The notes under the pieces were generated by a model that saw only the letters and a list, made by a program, of their open reading frames with translations, had not been told where the DNA came from and searched no databases. From contig NZ_NHRX01000043.1 of assembly GCF_016653115.1 (NCBI RefSeq), positions 62,001 through 126,000 on the forward strand: a stretch of 64,000 nucleotides of DNA, given 5' to 3'. Of the stretch, positions 51,177 through 61,426 are shown in pieces; positions within the stretch are counted from its first letter, which is position 1, and every line of letters starts with the position of its first letter. A program made the translations under genes and the position numbers. Source of the stretch: Rhodocyclus purpureus (GTDB lineage Bacteria > Pseudomonadota > Gammaproteobacteria > Burkholderiales > Rhodocyclaceae).

Positions 51177-53317
51177 GCGGCATCCTTCACGACTTTGATC
51201 GGGGCATTCGTCGCGCCTGCCGCCGCCCCCGCCTTCAGGCGCGTCAGCACTTCATCGCGCGCGCCGTCAAGAAGAACCTGCTGCTTGGCAACGACGATGA
51301 GCCGGTCGACCAAATGCAGCAGCTCGGGTTTGTGCGTGACCAGCACCAGCGTGTCTTCGGGACGCAGCGTGCTCCTGAAGGCGCGCACCATCTGCTGCTC
51401 CAGGTTGCGGTCGAGCGCAGCGGTGGGTTCGTCCAGCAGCCAGATGCGTGGCTGACGCAGGAAGACGCGGGTGAGGTTGACCAGCTGGCGTTGGCCGCCG
51501 GACAGTCCGCTGCCGCCCTCGTTGATCTCCAGTTGCAGGCCCTGGGGGTGGGTGGCAATGACCGCATCGTACAGGCCGGTGCGGCGAGCGGCCTCAAGGA
51601 TGGCTTCGTCGCCCGGGTCCATCAACCCGAGGATGAGGTTGTCGCGCAGGGTCCCGGCCAGCAGCCGGCCGTCCTGCGGCAGGTAGCCGACATGTTCGGC
51701 CAGCTTGGGCTTGGATAGCTGGACCAGATCGATATCGTCGAGCCAGATGCGGCCTTCGCTGGGCTTGTACATGCCCGACAGCAGGCGCAGCAGAGTGGTC
51801 TTGCCGGCGCCGATCGGGCCCAGGATGCCGATCTTCTCGCCGGGCAGGATCTTGAGCTGCGGAATCCGCAGTGCCGGCTGCCCACGCAGGGTCATCGTCA
51901 CCTGATCGAAGCGGTAGCCGCCCTTGAGATTTTCAACATGCACGGGCTGCAACTGGCCGTGGTGATCGTCCTCGAGCTTCCACAGCGCGTCGAGCCCCTG
52001 CAGGGCGGCCTTGGTGTGTGCCCAGGAAGTGAGCTGGTTGCTCAGCTGGGTGGCAGGGTTGAGCACGCGACCACTGAGGATGGAGCAGGCGATCAGTGCG
52101 CCCATGGTGATTTCACCGCGACTGGCCATCCATGCACCGCAGGCGATCAGCGCCACGTAGGCGACCTGCTGCAGGGCCATGGCACGGTACTGACCTGCCT
52201 CGTTGAGCCGGCGTGTCTCGAGGTCGATCTCGCGCGCTTCGTCGGTACTGGCAAGCCAGCGACCGAGCATGCGCCATCCGCCCTGCCCCGACTTGATGAT
52301 TTCTGCGGCCTCGACGCTCTCGACCAGCAGCCCCGTCTTGCGGTTGGCCGCCTGCTGACTGCGCTGCGCCAGCTGCCGGATGCGCCCGGCATGCCAGGCG
52401 CCAAGCCCCAGCGCCACCACGAAGAAGGCGAGCGGAACGAAGGCCAGCGGCCCGGCAATGGCGGCGATGACGAGGGCAAACACCAGGGCAAAAGGCGCAT
52501 CCACCGCCAGCTGGGTAGTGAGCGTGAGCAGGAAGCCGCGGACGGTCTCGTAACCGCGCAACTGACTGGCCAGAGTGCCCACGCTGGGCGGAAGCTGGTC
52601 CAGCCGGATCGACAGGAAGCGCAGATAGACGGTACGCGCCAGGCGCTGATCAACCAGGTCGACCAGTTGTTCGTACACATGCGAACGCAGTCGCTTGGCG
52701 GCGTATTCGATGGCGATGGCGATCAGGATGCCAAGCGTCAGCACCAGCAGGGTCTGCATGGCGCCCGTCGGGATTACCCGGTCGTAGACCTGCATCGAGT
52801 AGAAGGAGACCAGAATGCCGAGGAAGGCGAGCAGGAAGCCACCGGCAGCGCCCTCGAAGAGCTTGCTTTTGTGCGCCTTCAGCTCGTCCATCACCAGACT
52901 GAGCACCGGACTGTTGGTGGCGCGGTAGGGCTGCGCCAGGCGCAGGGTGGCGATACCGTGGTCGGGCAAGGCGTCATGCCTTTGCTCCTGCCAGCGCTGG
53001 GCCGAGGGGTCGAACCAGTCACTGACCCATTGCCCGTCGGCGTTGCGCGATCGCAAGATTCCCCAGTTGCCGTCGGGCGCGGCGATGAGTGCAGGCAGAT
53101 CCGCGGCGTCGGGGCCATTGCGCCAGCGTGCCGCCGGCAACTGAAGATGCCGGACGACAGCTGCCAGCCGCTGCTGCGCTTCGTCGTCAGGCACGGACGC
53201 AGCCACCGCCTCCTGCAGGGCCAGCCGGTCGACGGCTTCGCGTTGCAACGAGGCCAGGCGCCCAAGCGCGAGCAGCAGGGGGTCGGATGGACGCCCAGGA
53301 TCGATTCCGTTGCTCAT
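51173..53317 (-). CDS. Type I secretion ABC transporter with degenerate C39-like domain (LapB-like)
   Basis: 714 residues. The N-terminal ~125 residues have the shape of a C39 peptidase-like domain but no catalytic Cys motif, as in exporters of RTX proteins without leader cleavage. The transmembrane domain spans about 155-430. The nucleotide-binding domain has Walker A GPIGAGKTTLL, Q-loop GYLPQD, signature LSGGQRQL and Walker B IWLLDEPTAALD followed by the switch His in THKPELL. Energises export of the adhesin encoded downstream. Overlaps both tolC-type (upstream) and adaptor (downstream) genes by 4 bp. Confidence 0.95.
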   Translation of the reverse strand: MSNGIDPGRPSDPLLLALGRLASLQREAVDRLALQEAVAASVPDDEAQQRLAAVVRHLQLPAARWRNGPDAADLPALIAAPDGNWGILRSRNADGQWVSDWFDPSAQRWQEQRHDALPDHGIATLRLAQPYRATNSPVLSLVMDELKAHKSKLFEGAAGGFLLAFLGILVSFYSMQVYDRVIPTGAMQTLLVLTLGILIAIAIEYAAKRLRSHVYEQLVDLVDQRLARTVYLRFLSIRLDQLPPSVGTLASQLRGYETVRGFLLTLTTQLAVDAPFALVFALVIAAIAGPLAFVPLAFFVVALGLGAWHAGRIRQLAQRSQQAANRKTGLLVESVEAAEIIKSGQGGWRMLGRWLASTDEAREIDLETRRLNEAGQYRAMALQQVAYVALIACGAWMASRGEITMGALIACSILSGRVLNPATQLSNQLTSWAHTKAALQGLDALWKLEDDHHGQLQPVHVENLKGGYRFDQVTMTLRGQPALRIPQLKILPGEKIGILGPIGAGKTTLLRLLSGMYKPSEGRIWLDDIDLVQLSKPKLAEHVGYLPQDGRLLAGTLRDNLILGLMDPGDEAILEAARRTGLYDAVIATHPQGLQLEINEGGSGLSGGQRQLVNLTRVFLRQPRIWLLDEPTAALDRNLEQQMVRAFRSTLRPEDTLVLVTHKPELLHLVDRLIVVAKQQVLLDGARDEVLTRLKAGAAAGATNAPIKVVKDAA

Positions 53318-54687
53318 GGTTTCCCCTTGAAGTCCTGGTCTTGCCCGGCTTCAGCGATGAGCGCATCGACGCCCCGGCTGAGCAGCGCCAATCGCCAGTT
53401 TGCAAGCTGCAGAGCGCCGAGGGCGTCGGCCAGTTGCACGTCGCTCTGGGCTTGTTCGCGTACGGAGTTCATCAGATCGAGCCACTGCTTGCGGCCCGCC
53501 AGAAATTGCCGCTCGTAGGAGTCCCGGACATCGGCGGCTGCCTGCAGGGCGCTCTCCAGTCCAAGGCGGCGGCTTTGCGCTGCCAGCGCCAGCGTATGGT
53601 CAGCCTGAACCTGCTCGTCCAGGGCAAGTTGCTGCGTCTGCAGATCTTCCAGCGCAGCCCGGTGCTGGGCGATCGCGGAATCGATGCCGCTGAGGCTCGA
53701 CAACCCTCCGCCGAACGAGGTGCTCAGGCCGACGAAGGCCCGGTCTTGCGGCGTCATTCCAGCCTGGAGGAAGCTGCCGTACTGGCGCTCCAGGCGCAGG
53801 TAAAGCTCGGGGGAAAGCGCTGCGCGTGCCACCTCGATCTCGGCCTCGGCAGCCTCGGCTTGCGCGCGCGTCTTGGCGAGCAGCGGGCTTTGTGCCCGCG
53901 CCGCGTCGAGCAAAGCGCTCAGCGCCCGCTCCCGCGCCGGGAGTGGCAGTTCCCTGGCTTTCTCGGTCAGTCCTGAGCCGAGGTCGCGCCCCGTGAGCAG
54001 GCGCAGCCGCTCACGTGCCGTGTCACGCTGTGCAGCCACCGCCTCCAGCTCGGCTTGCAGTGTGTCGAGCCGGCTGCTGGCCAGCGCCACGTCGGCCTGC
54101 GCAGAAGCGCCTTCGCTGAAACGACGCTGCACCAGGCCCAGCAGCCGCTGGTGCATGGCGCGACTGCTCTCGTAGGCTGCGAGCTTGTGCTCGGCAACGA
54201 GTGCTTCGCTCCAGGCCTGAACGACTCTCAGGGCGAGCTGCTGCCTCGTCTCGAGCAGTTCAGCCTCAGCAACGGCTGCGCGCGCCTCGGCGCGCGAGAG
54301 GCTGCCCGTGAGCCGTCCCCCGGTCCACAGCGGCTGCTGGACCCTGAGGTAACTGACCGAACTGTCACCGCGATATGAGGGATCGTCCTGCGCGCCTTTG
54401 GCGCTCTCGACCGAAACAGACGGAGTCGGCCAGAATTGCCAGCGGGCCGCGTCCACACCTGCGCCGGCTGCGTCTTTGCGGCCTTGTTGGCTGCGTAGTG
54501 ACGGGTGATAGCTGAGCGCCGAGCGCATCAGCTCCGGGACAACACTCTCCCCAGCCCGCACCGCTGCCGTAGCAAACAAGGACAAGGCGACAAGGACAAG
54601 TGTCGTGCTGGCCATCAGAAAAAGGCGACGGCTTGACCTGCCAGGACGGAACTGGGCGATGGTCGTTTGCGGCAGAGCGTCGAGCAT
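53314..54687 (-). CDS. TolC-family outer-membrane protein (LapE-like)
   Basis: 457 residues from 54687; an alternative start at 54615 would give a cleaner signal peptide (MASTTLVLVALSLFATAAVRA). Long helical repeats with SALSYHPSLRSQQG near the start and RRFSEGASAQADVALASSRL in the mid-hairpin define the family, and the second half repeats the pattern. It forms the exit duct of the type I system. The C-terminus (LGALQLANWRLALLSRGVDALI) is typical. Overlaps the ABC gene by 4 bp. Confidence 0.93.
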   Translation of the reverse strand: MLDALPQTTIAQFRPGRSSRRLFLMASTTLVLVALSLFATAAVRAGESVVPELMRSALSYHPSLRSQQGRKDAAGAGVDAARWQFWPTPSVSVESAKGAQDDPSYRGDSSVSYLRVQQPLWTGGRLTGSLSRAEARAAVAEAELLETRQQLALRVVQAWSEALVAEHKLAAYESSRAMHQRLLGLVQRRFSEGASAQADVALASSRLDTLQAELEAVAAQRDTARERLRLLTGRDLGSGLTEKARELPLPARERALSALLDAARAQSPLLAKTRAQAEAAEAEIEVARAALSPELYLRLERQYGSFLQAGMTPQDRAFVGLSTSFGGGLSSLSGIDSAIAQHRAALEDLQTQQLALDEQVQADHTLALAAQSRRLGLESALQAAADVRDSYERQFLAGRKQWLDLMNSVREQAQSDVQLADALGALQLANWRLALLSRGVDALIAEAGQDQDFKGKP

Positions 54688-54782
54688 GTGCGGGCAGTCC
54701 TTGTCGGATACCGCACGAATAGTGCCGACCCTACTTGCGCAAACCTTGCAGGTGCTTGCAGCCTCCGGGGCTGCGCGTGGCG

Positions 54783-55499
54783 TCAGGAGACGATGCGCAC
54801 CGGCACACAGAGCCGATAACCTTCTTTCCAGAGCGACTTGATCGCCGGCTCAGGGCAGCCCACCGTGTGGAGCTTTTTCTTCAGTCGGGACACGCGGACT
54901 TCCAGGGAGGCCTTGCTCTTTTCGTCCGCTTCAAGCTGCAGCAGCTCCTGCAGGCGCCAGTAAGGGAGTTGGCGCTCGGGTGCCTCGGCCAGGCTCTTGA
55001 GCAACAGCATTTCGGGAGGTGTCAGGGTGAGGCTGCCGGCTGGCCCGGCGAGCGCAAGGCTCACGGGCGTGACGGTGACTTGGATGGCCTGCTCGCGCCC
55101 GTTACGGACCCGGCGCATGATGTTGTTGACCACGACGGCCAACTCAGGCGGAGTGATGGGTTTGGTCAGGTAGATGTCGGCCCCGCTGACGTAGCCCCGA
55201 ATACGGTCTTCCACGGCGGAACGGGCGGTCAGCATGAGAATGTGCAGGCCGGGGTGCGCAGCGCGCATGCGGCTCGCGATACTGTAGCCGTCCTCACCCG
55301 GCAGGTTGAGGTCGAGTACGATGAGATCTGGCGTTTTGCAGGCCAGGTAATCGTCGAGGTCGTCGGCAAGGGCAAAACCGCTGACGACATGGCCCATGTC
55401 GGATAGGAAATCGACAAACAGATCACGCAGATCGGCATGATCTTCGACGATGGCGATGGTAAGCCCGACCTGTTCAATTTCAGTTCGCATGCTGCTCAT
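54783..55499 (-). CDS. OmpR-family response regulator linked to the adhesin export genes
   Basis: 238 residues from the ATG at 55499 (AGGTG upstream; a GTG at 55514 is also open). Receiver domain with the acidic pair ED in IVEDHAD, phospho-Asp in IVLDLNLPGEDGYS, LTARS and YLTKPITPPEL. The C-terminal DNA-binding winged helix has TLTPPEMLLLKSL and EVRVSRLKKKL. It is 35 bp after the kinase stop and 95 bp before the TolC-type start on the same strand, so it probably regulates the secretion operon or is co-transcribed with it. Confidence 0.92.
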   Translation of the reverse strand: MSSMRTEIEQVGLTIAIVEDHADLRDLFVDFLSDMGHVVSGFALADDLDDYLACKTPDLIVLDLNLPGEDGYSIASRMRAAHPGLHILMLTARSAVEDRIRGYVSGADIYLTKPITPPELAVVVNNIMRRVRNGREQAIQVTVTPVSLALAGPAGSLTLTPPEMLLLKSLAEAPERQLPYWRLQELLQLEADEKSKASLEVRVSRLKKKLHTVGCPEPAIKSLWKEGYRLCVPVRIVS

Positions 55500-55534
55500 T
55501 CGATCACCTGCCACGCGCCAAAACTTGCAACTGC

Positions 55535-57343
55535 CTACAGGCGCGCTTCAAAGCAGACCCGCCCTGGGGCGGGCAGGTAGCGCAGGGTGCCATCCAGCAT
55601 TTGGGCAAGTGCCGCGGCAATGTGCAAGCCCAGGCCCGAGCCGGTGATACGGTGGGCTTTCGGGGCGCGATAGTATTTTTCGAAGACCCGATCCGGGTCG
55701 GGTGCTCCGGCGCTACCAATCTCGTTGCTGACCCGCAGGCACAACCGCCCCCCCTCGGTGATGAGGGCGACGTCGACGGGGGCACCGCTCTTGCCGTATT
55801 TGAGGGCGTTGTCGATCAGATTGACGATGATGATGCGCAACAGACGGCCATCGGTTTCGCACAGCACCCCGTGGCTCAGATCGGCATTGACACGGTCGGG
55901 CTCGCGACTGTCGGCGATGACGGCCTGCACCAGAGCGCTCACGTCACAGGGCAAACGCTCCAGCCCCACCTTGCCGTCGGCAAGTTTGTCAGCCTGGATG
56001 GACTGCTCGATCACCTCACCCATGCTGCTCATCGCACGTTCGGCCTTGGCGAGGGACTTGGAGCTCATCGGCTGAATGCCGACGGCCATGCGCAGCACCG
56101 ACAAAGAGGTGCGGAGTTCGTGCGTGAGCATGGCAAGGAACTGCTGCTGGCGGATGCGCTCTTCACGTTCCCAGCGGGCTTGTAGTTCGGCCTGCTGGCG
56201 GGCTTGGCCCAGGTTGCGGTAATGCGCCCCCAAACTCACGTGCAGCGCCAGCATGCAGCCCAAGGACGTGAGTTGCAGGCTTTGCCAGGCGAGGACACCG
56301 CCCGAGAGCAAACCCAGAATTTGAGCCAGGGAAGCCAGAATGCCCGCAAAGCTCAAGAAATTGGCCACCAGCAAGGCGCCTGTGCCGGTGGCACGTCGCC
56401 GCCACATGGCGACGGAGACGATGCAGCCGACGGTGGTGGTAAAGATGGTGAGGTACAGGAAAACAGGAAGAATATCGGTGTGCCAGCCCAGCAAGGCCAC
56501 GGGTATGGCAGCCATGGGTAGCCAGCAACTGAGCTCGTAGAACCAGAACAGGAAAGGGCGTTGCCGATCGATGCCAAAAAGCCGGCGATACATGCCGTTA
56601 CCGGTCCCGATCAGCAGGAGCGACAAGATGGAGATTGCGCGAGAATGCAATTCGGTCGAATCAGGAAACAGATATTGCTGCGGAAAACCGCTGACCCAAA
56701 AAAAACCACCTGCAAATGACAAAAGCTGGGCCATGACCCAGGGCGACAAGCGGTCGCGCAACCAGAGCCAGTTGTTGAGATTGAGCAGCACCACGATCAG
56801 CACGCTCGCCACGACGGCCGACAGCAAGCTGGATTCGAGGGTGGCGGTCCTGATGAAGTCGTGAGGAGACAGCAGGCGCGGTGTCAGCATCGAGACGCTG
56901 CTGGTCTGCAGGCGCAGATAGTAGGTGCGCGGTGTGTCATCGCTGTGCTGCAGCTTGAAAACGAAGCCACGGAAAGGCACCTCCCGCGCCGAAAAGGGCA
57001 GCGTGTCACCCGCGCGGCGTTCGATCCAGGCACCCGCGCCCGCGGGGTCGGGCTCGAACAAGCGTATGTCGTCGAGCACCGCCGGCAGGATGTCGAGCCA
57101 CCATTCGCCGGGAGGAGCCTCGACGGTCAGGCGCAGCCAATGGGTACTGCGGGTGAACCCTGCCGAGAAGTTGCCCCGGGGCAGGGTTTTGAAGCGTGCC
57201 GGGTCTGTGCTGGCGATGTCGTCGATGCTCAGCGTGCCGGCGGTGTCCCGAAGCACAGCCAACTGGTATGTGGGCAGCCGTGCCGCGCCGGCATCCAGAC
57301 TCAGAAGTGAAACGAACAGAAAAATCAGTAGGCGTGCAAACAT
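55535..57343 (-). CDS. 7TMR-DISM sensor histidine kinase
   Basis: 602 residues. Signal peptide (MFARLLIFLFVSLLSLDAGA), then a periplasmic DISM extracellular (7TMR-DISMED2-like, jelly-roll) domain at about 25-165 with STHWLRL, seven membrane helices at about 170-375, a short coiled coil, HisKA with phospho-acceptor in MLTHELRTSLSVLRM (about 405), and HATPase with NLIDNALKYG and GSGLGLHIAAALAQM. DISM domains often bind carbohydrate-like ligands, so it may sense an extracellular sugar. First gene of the block; its start lies about 80 bp from the menA stop. Confidence 0.92.
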   Translation of the reverse strand: MFARLLIFLFVSLLSLDAGAARLPTYQLAVLRDTAGTLSIDDIASTDPARFKTLPRGNFSAGFTRSTHWLRLTVEAPPGEWWLDILPAVLDDIRLFEPDPAGAGAWIERRAGDTLPFSAREVPFRGFVFKLQHSDDTPRTYYLRLQTSSVSMLTPRLLSPHDFIRTATLESSLLSAVVASVLIVVLLNLNNWLWLRDRLSPWVMAQLLSFAGGFFWVSGFPQQYLFPDSTELHSRAISILSLLLIGTGNGMYRRLFGIDRQRPFLFWFYELSCWLPMAAIPVALLGWHTDILPVFLYLTIFTTTVGCIVSVAMWRRRATGTGALLVANFLSFAGILASLAQILGLLSGGVLAWQSLQLTSLGCMLALHVSLGAHYRNLGQARQQAELQARWEREERIRQQQFLAMLTHELRTSLSVLRMAVGIQPMSSKSLAKAERAMSSMGEVIEQSIQADKLADGKVGLERLPCDVSALVQAVIADSREPDRVNADLSHGVLCETDGRLLRIIIVNLIDNALKYGKSGAPVDVALITEGGRLCLRVSNEIGSAGAPDPDRVFEKYYRAPKAHRITGSGLGLHIAAALAQMLDGTLRYLPAPGRVCFEARL

Positions 57344-57424
57344 TTGGCGGCATACGGCAGCCTGCCGGGCTGCTCGCGCAGGACGGGTTCGCCCTCGAGC
57401 AGAAGAATACGAGACATGACGATT

Positions 57425-58393
57425 CTAGAGAATCAGGCCGGCGCTGAGCAGGAGGCAGAAGACGAGCTGCAGCTTGGCGGTCCTGGCGAGCAGCTCGTTG
57501 AAGCCCGGTCCCGCCGGCTCTCGCCGGAAGCGGCCGACCTGCGCGACGATCGCCGGCAGGATCAATAGCGGCAGCGCCAGCGACCAGCCCCTGTCGGCCA
57601 CCAGGGCGAGCAGCGGCAGCAGCGCGAAGGGGGCGAACAGCTCGAGCGCATAGACCGCCTCGATGCGCCGGCGCCCGAGCACAACGGCCAGGGTGCGCTT
57701 GCCGACGCGCTCGTCGGTGCCGATGTCGCGCGTGTTGTTCACGGTAATGATGCCGGCGCCGAAGAGTCCCATCATCGACGCCGCGACGAAGGCGGCGGCG
57801 TCGAAGCTGAAGGTCTGCAGGTAGTAGCTGCCGCCGACCGCCGCCAGCCCGAAGAAGAGCCAGACGAAGAACTCGCCGGTCGGCGAATAGGCGATGGGCC
57901 GCGGCCCGCCCGTATAGGCCCAGCCGGCGATCAGCGAGGCGATGCCGATGCCGACGATCGGCCAGCCACCGTGCCAGACGAGGTAGATGCCGCAGAGGAA
58001 GGCGAGCCCGAAGCAGAGGAAAGCACCGCGGCGAACCTGGCTGCCGCTGAGCCAGCCCATCTGGGTCGCGCGCGGCGGCCCCAGACGGTCGGGCGTGTCG
58101 GCGCCGCGCTCGAAGTCGGCGACGTCGTTGTGCAGGTTGGTCGCGACCTGGATCAGGATGGCGCCGAGCAGCGCGAACAAGGCCGGCAGGACGAGCAGGG
58201 TCTGCGTCTGCGACCACGCCAGCGCCGTGCCGACGATGACCGGGGCAACCGAGGCCCAGATCGTGCGCGGGCGCATCGCCAGCCACCAGACGAGCACCGG
58301 CGAAGGACGCACGACCGGCGTTTCAGGAACGGCAGGAAGGGGGATGGAAGCGGCCGGCGAACGGCGAGCTGCGGGAGGCGTGGTAGAATCCAA
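57425..58393 (-). CDS. menA: 1,4-dihydroxy-2-naphthoate polyprenyltransferase
   Basis: 322 residues from a TTG at 58393; GTG codons a little further in are alternatives, as no strong ribosome-binding site marks the start. UbiA-fold with MRPRTIWASVAPVIVGTALAW, first Asp motif NLHNDVADFERGAD, GWAYTGGPRPIAY and second Asp motif NNTRDIGTDERVGKRTLAV. These are MenA rather than UbiA features. It prenylates DHNA to demethylmenaquinone, so the cell likely uses menaquinone as well as ubiquinone. The last ~110 bp are duplicated in degraded form at 41141-41252. Confidence 0.92.
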   Translation of the reverse strand: MDSTTPPAARRSPAASIPLPAVPETPVVRPSPVLVWWLAMRPRTIWASVAPVIVGTALAWSQTQTLLVLPALFALLGAILIQVATNLHNDVADFERGADTPDRLGPPRATQMGWLSGSQVRRGAFLCFGLAFLCGIYLVWHGGWPIVGIGIASLIAGWAYTGGPRPIAYSPTGEFFVWLFFGLAAVGGSYYLQTFSFDAAAFVAASMMGLFGAGIITVNNTRDIGTDERVGKRTLAVVLGRRRIEAVYALELFAPFALLPLLALVADRGWSLALPLLILPAIVAQVGRFRREPAGPGFNELLARTAKLQLVFCLLLSAGLIL

Positions 58394-58477
58394 ATCTTTT
58401 CAAGACGCAGCCGATCTGACGCCGACGCTCCGAGTGTTGTTCAGAGGCCATCACCGTGATTGACCGTCCGGAAAGGT

Positions 58478-58561
58478 GGTGCCGAGAGAGGGACTCGAAC
58501 CCTCACGTATTTCTACGGCGGATTTTGAATCCGCTGCGTCTACCGATTCCGCCATCTCGGC
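58478..58561 (-). tRNA. tRNA-Leu (anticodon CAA)
   Basis: 84 nt on the minus strand with an encoded 3' CCA (58478-58480). Acceptor stem GCCGAGA pairs with TCTCGGC, the T loop is GTTCGAGTC, and the anticodon loop TTCAAAA (flanked by GCGGA/TCCGC) gives CAA, reading UUG. A long variable arm is present, as expected for class II tRNA-Leu. Confidence 0.95.
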
Positions 58562-58593
58562 CGCGGAGCGCGTTGAGCGATCCGGGATGGCGA

Positions 58594-58622
58594 ATTATCC
58601 TCGATTCGTCCGCCAGCGACAA
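58594..58622 (-). promoter_or_regulatory. Promoter of tRNA-Leu(CAA)
   Basis: On the minus strand, TTGTCG (58622-58617) and GATAAT (58599-58594, five of six) are separated by exactly 17 bp. A start near 58587 puts a 26-nt leader before the tRNA. The G/C-rich bases after the -10 would fit stringent control. Confidence 0.55.
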
Positions 58623-58670
58623 GCCGCCCGGCGCGACTCGTCCCCCGACCCGTGCGCAGTTTTCCGATAA

Positions 58671-59756
58671 ATGACCTTGCTCACCGTTGATGATTTCGAT
58701 TTTGCGCTGCCGCCCGAACTGATCGCGCAGCATCCCGCCAGCGAACGCCGTGCCAGCCGGCTGCTGCACGTGAGCGGTCCCGGCCAGCGCCGCGAGCGCA
58801 GCTTCGCCGAACTGCCGCAGCTCGTCGACGCCGGCGACCTCCTCGTCTTCAACGACACGCGTGTCATCCGCGCGCGCCTGTTCGGGGTCAAGGAGTCGGG
58901 CGGGCGCGTCGAGGTGATGGTCGAGCGCGTCGTCGATGGCAGGCGCGCGCTGGCGCAGGTGCGCGCGTCGAAGTCGCCGAAAGCGGGCAGCCGCCTGCGC
59001 CTGGAGGACGCCATCACCCTCGAGGTCGTCGGCCGTGCCGGCGCCAACGACGAGTTCTTCGAGCTGCTGCTGGTGGACGCCGGCGAAGACCTGTGGACCT
59101 TGCTCGAACGCCACGGCCGCCTGCCGCTGCCGCCGTACATCACGCACGTGGCGGCCGACGAGGACGAGTCGCGCTACCAGACGGTGTTCGCGCGCGAACC
59201 GGGCGCGGTCGCCGCGCCGACCGCCGGGCTGCATTTCGACGACGCCCTGATCGAAGAGATCCGTGCGCGCGGCGCCGGGATCGCCTTCCTGACCCTGCAC
59301 GTCGGCGCCGGCACCTTCCAGCCGGTGCGCGTGCGCGAGATCGCCGAGCACCGCATGCACCGCGAGCGTTTCTCGATCCCGGCGGAAACCGTCGCCGCGA
59401 TCGCAGCGACCCGCGCCCGCGGCGGCCGCGTCATCGCCGTCGGTACCACCAGCCTGCGCGCACTCGAAGCGGCGGCGCGCGACGGGTTGCTGGATAGCAA
59501 CGCCACCGAAGCTCGCACCGACGCCGCGATCGGCGGCGAGACCGACATCTTCATCACCCCCGGCTACGCGTTCCGCGTCGTCGACCGGCTGCTCACCAAC
59601 TTCCACCTGCCGAAATCGACGCTGCTGATGCTGGTCTCGGCCTTCGCCGGGGTCGACACCATCCGCGCCGCTTACCGCCATGCGATCGAAGAACGCTTCC
59701 GCTTCTTCAGCTACGGCGACGCAATGCTGCTCGAACGCGAGCAGGCCGGCCACTGA
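58671..59756 (+). CDS. queA: tRNA preQ1 ribosyltransferase-isomerase
   Basis: 361 residues, family-typical. QueA transfers and isomerises the ribosyl part of S-adenosylmethionine to preQ1-tRNA giving epoxyqueuosine. Signatures: [96 protein letters not shown]. It precedes tgt on the same strand by 79 bp, the usual order. The start ATG follows the tRNA-Leu gene on the opposite strand. Confidence 0.96.
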   Translation: MTLLTVDDFDFALPPELIAQHPASERRASRLLHVSGPGQRRERSFAELPQLVDAGDLLVFNDTRVIRARLFGVKESGGRVEVMVERVVDGRRALAQVRASKSPKAGSRLRLEDAITLEVVGRAGANDEFFELLLVDAGEDLWTLLERHGRLPLPPYITHVAADEDESRYQTVFAREPGAVAAPTAGLHFDDALIEEIRARGAGIAFLTLHVGAGTFQPVRVREIAEHRMHRERFSIPAETVAAIAATRARGGRVIAVGTTSLRALEAAARDGLLDSNATEARTDAAIGGETDIFITPGYAFRVVDRLLTNFHLPKSTLLMLVSAFAGVDTIRAAYRHAIEERFRFFSYGDAMLLEREQAGH

Positions 59757-59775
59757 CCCGAACCCGACCCCCTGA

Positions 59776-60960
<1,185 letters not shown>

Positions 60961-61072
60961 GCGTCGGCCCTGATTCGGGCCTTACGGCCCTCCCACGACC
61001 GGGGCCGGCGAATCGTCGGCTTAACGTGAAACAGCAAAGGGATGAGGCCAAGGCGCAGCCCCTGAGCAGCAG

Positions 61073-61285
61073 CCCGTCATCGCGAGCCCGCAGGGCGTGG
61101 CGATCCAGTGCGTGGGGCTGATCTCGGGTCGCCCGTGGATAGCGGGTAAGGGCGAGGAGACAGAAGAACGAACTGGATTGCCACGGCGCTGCGCGCCTCG
61201 CAATGACGGAATGTCAGCAAATGGGGGCGTTTCATGGCCTGGGGTGGCGGACCTGGCCATGATAGTTGGCGTAGCGTAACCCGAC
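61073..61285. repeat. Direct repeat copy 1 with terminal-inverted-repeat core (MITE-like)
   Basis: About 213 bp repeated at 62092-62301 with roughly ten differences. The first 137 bp have ends that are imperfect inverted copies: CCCGTCATCGCGAG... (61073-61109) against ...CTCGCAATGACGG (61172-61209). No transposase inside. A tail ending GTTGGCGTAGCGTAACCCGA follows. Just upstream both copies are preceded at some distance by TTAACGTGAAAC (61021 and 62020). Confidence 0.85.
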
Positions 61286-61370
61286 ATCGGCCCGCCGTCG
61301 ACCAACCGGGGGACTCCGTCGGCGACTCAAGTTCCTGGATCAGGTCAGCACAGGCGGCAGTCCGTGATCG

Positions 61371-61412
61371 ACGGTCCATTTTGGTCCATTACGGGCTACA
61401 ATGGATCCATTC
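61371..61412 (+). promoter_or_regulatory. Repeated GGTCCATT-type operator/promoter of the ParD-like/RelE pair
   Basis: GGTCCATT occurs twice (61373-61380 and 61383-61390) and ATGGATCCATT, a palindromic variant, follows at 61401-61411. TACAAT (61397-61402) is a candidate -10. The arrangement fits binding of an antitoxin that represses its own promoter. Confidence 0.4.
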
Positions 61413-61426
61413 AACGGAGATTCCCC

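Larger units (their letters stand above)
60961..61426. other. 466-bp repeat-rich gap after tgt
   Basis: Contains the 60966-60996 sequence shared with 32394-32426, the first copy of the ~210-bp direct repeat (61073-61285), and the promoter/operator zone of the ParD-like/RelE pair. Short open frames across the repeat are not genes. Confidence 0.6.

Noticed and set aside
51173-53317. Bacteriocin-type exporter with active C39 leader peptidase
   Set aside because: The N-terminal domain lacks the catalytic Cys motif, and the linked cargo is an RTX adhesin with a C-terminal signal.
58381-58389. TGGTAGAAT extended -10 on the plus strand at the menA 5' end
   Set aside because: It lies over the first menA codons and points to no plus-strand gene before the tRNA (itself on the minus strand), so chance is more likely.
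61097-61279. Short open frame over repeat copy 1, similar to one at 62032-62280
   Set aside because: The similarity comes from the DNA repeat itself; the peptide is not conserved beyond the repeat and the repeat has inverted-repeat structure instead of coding signals.
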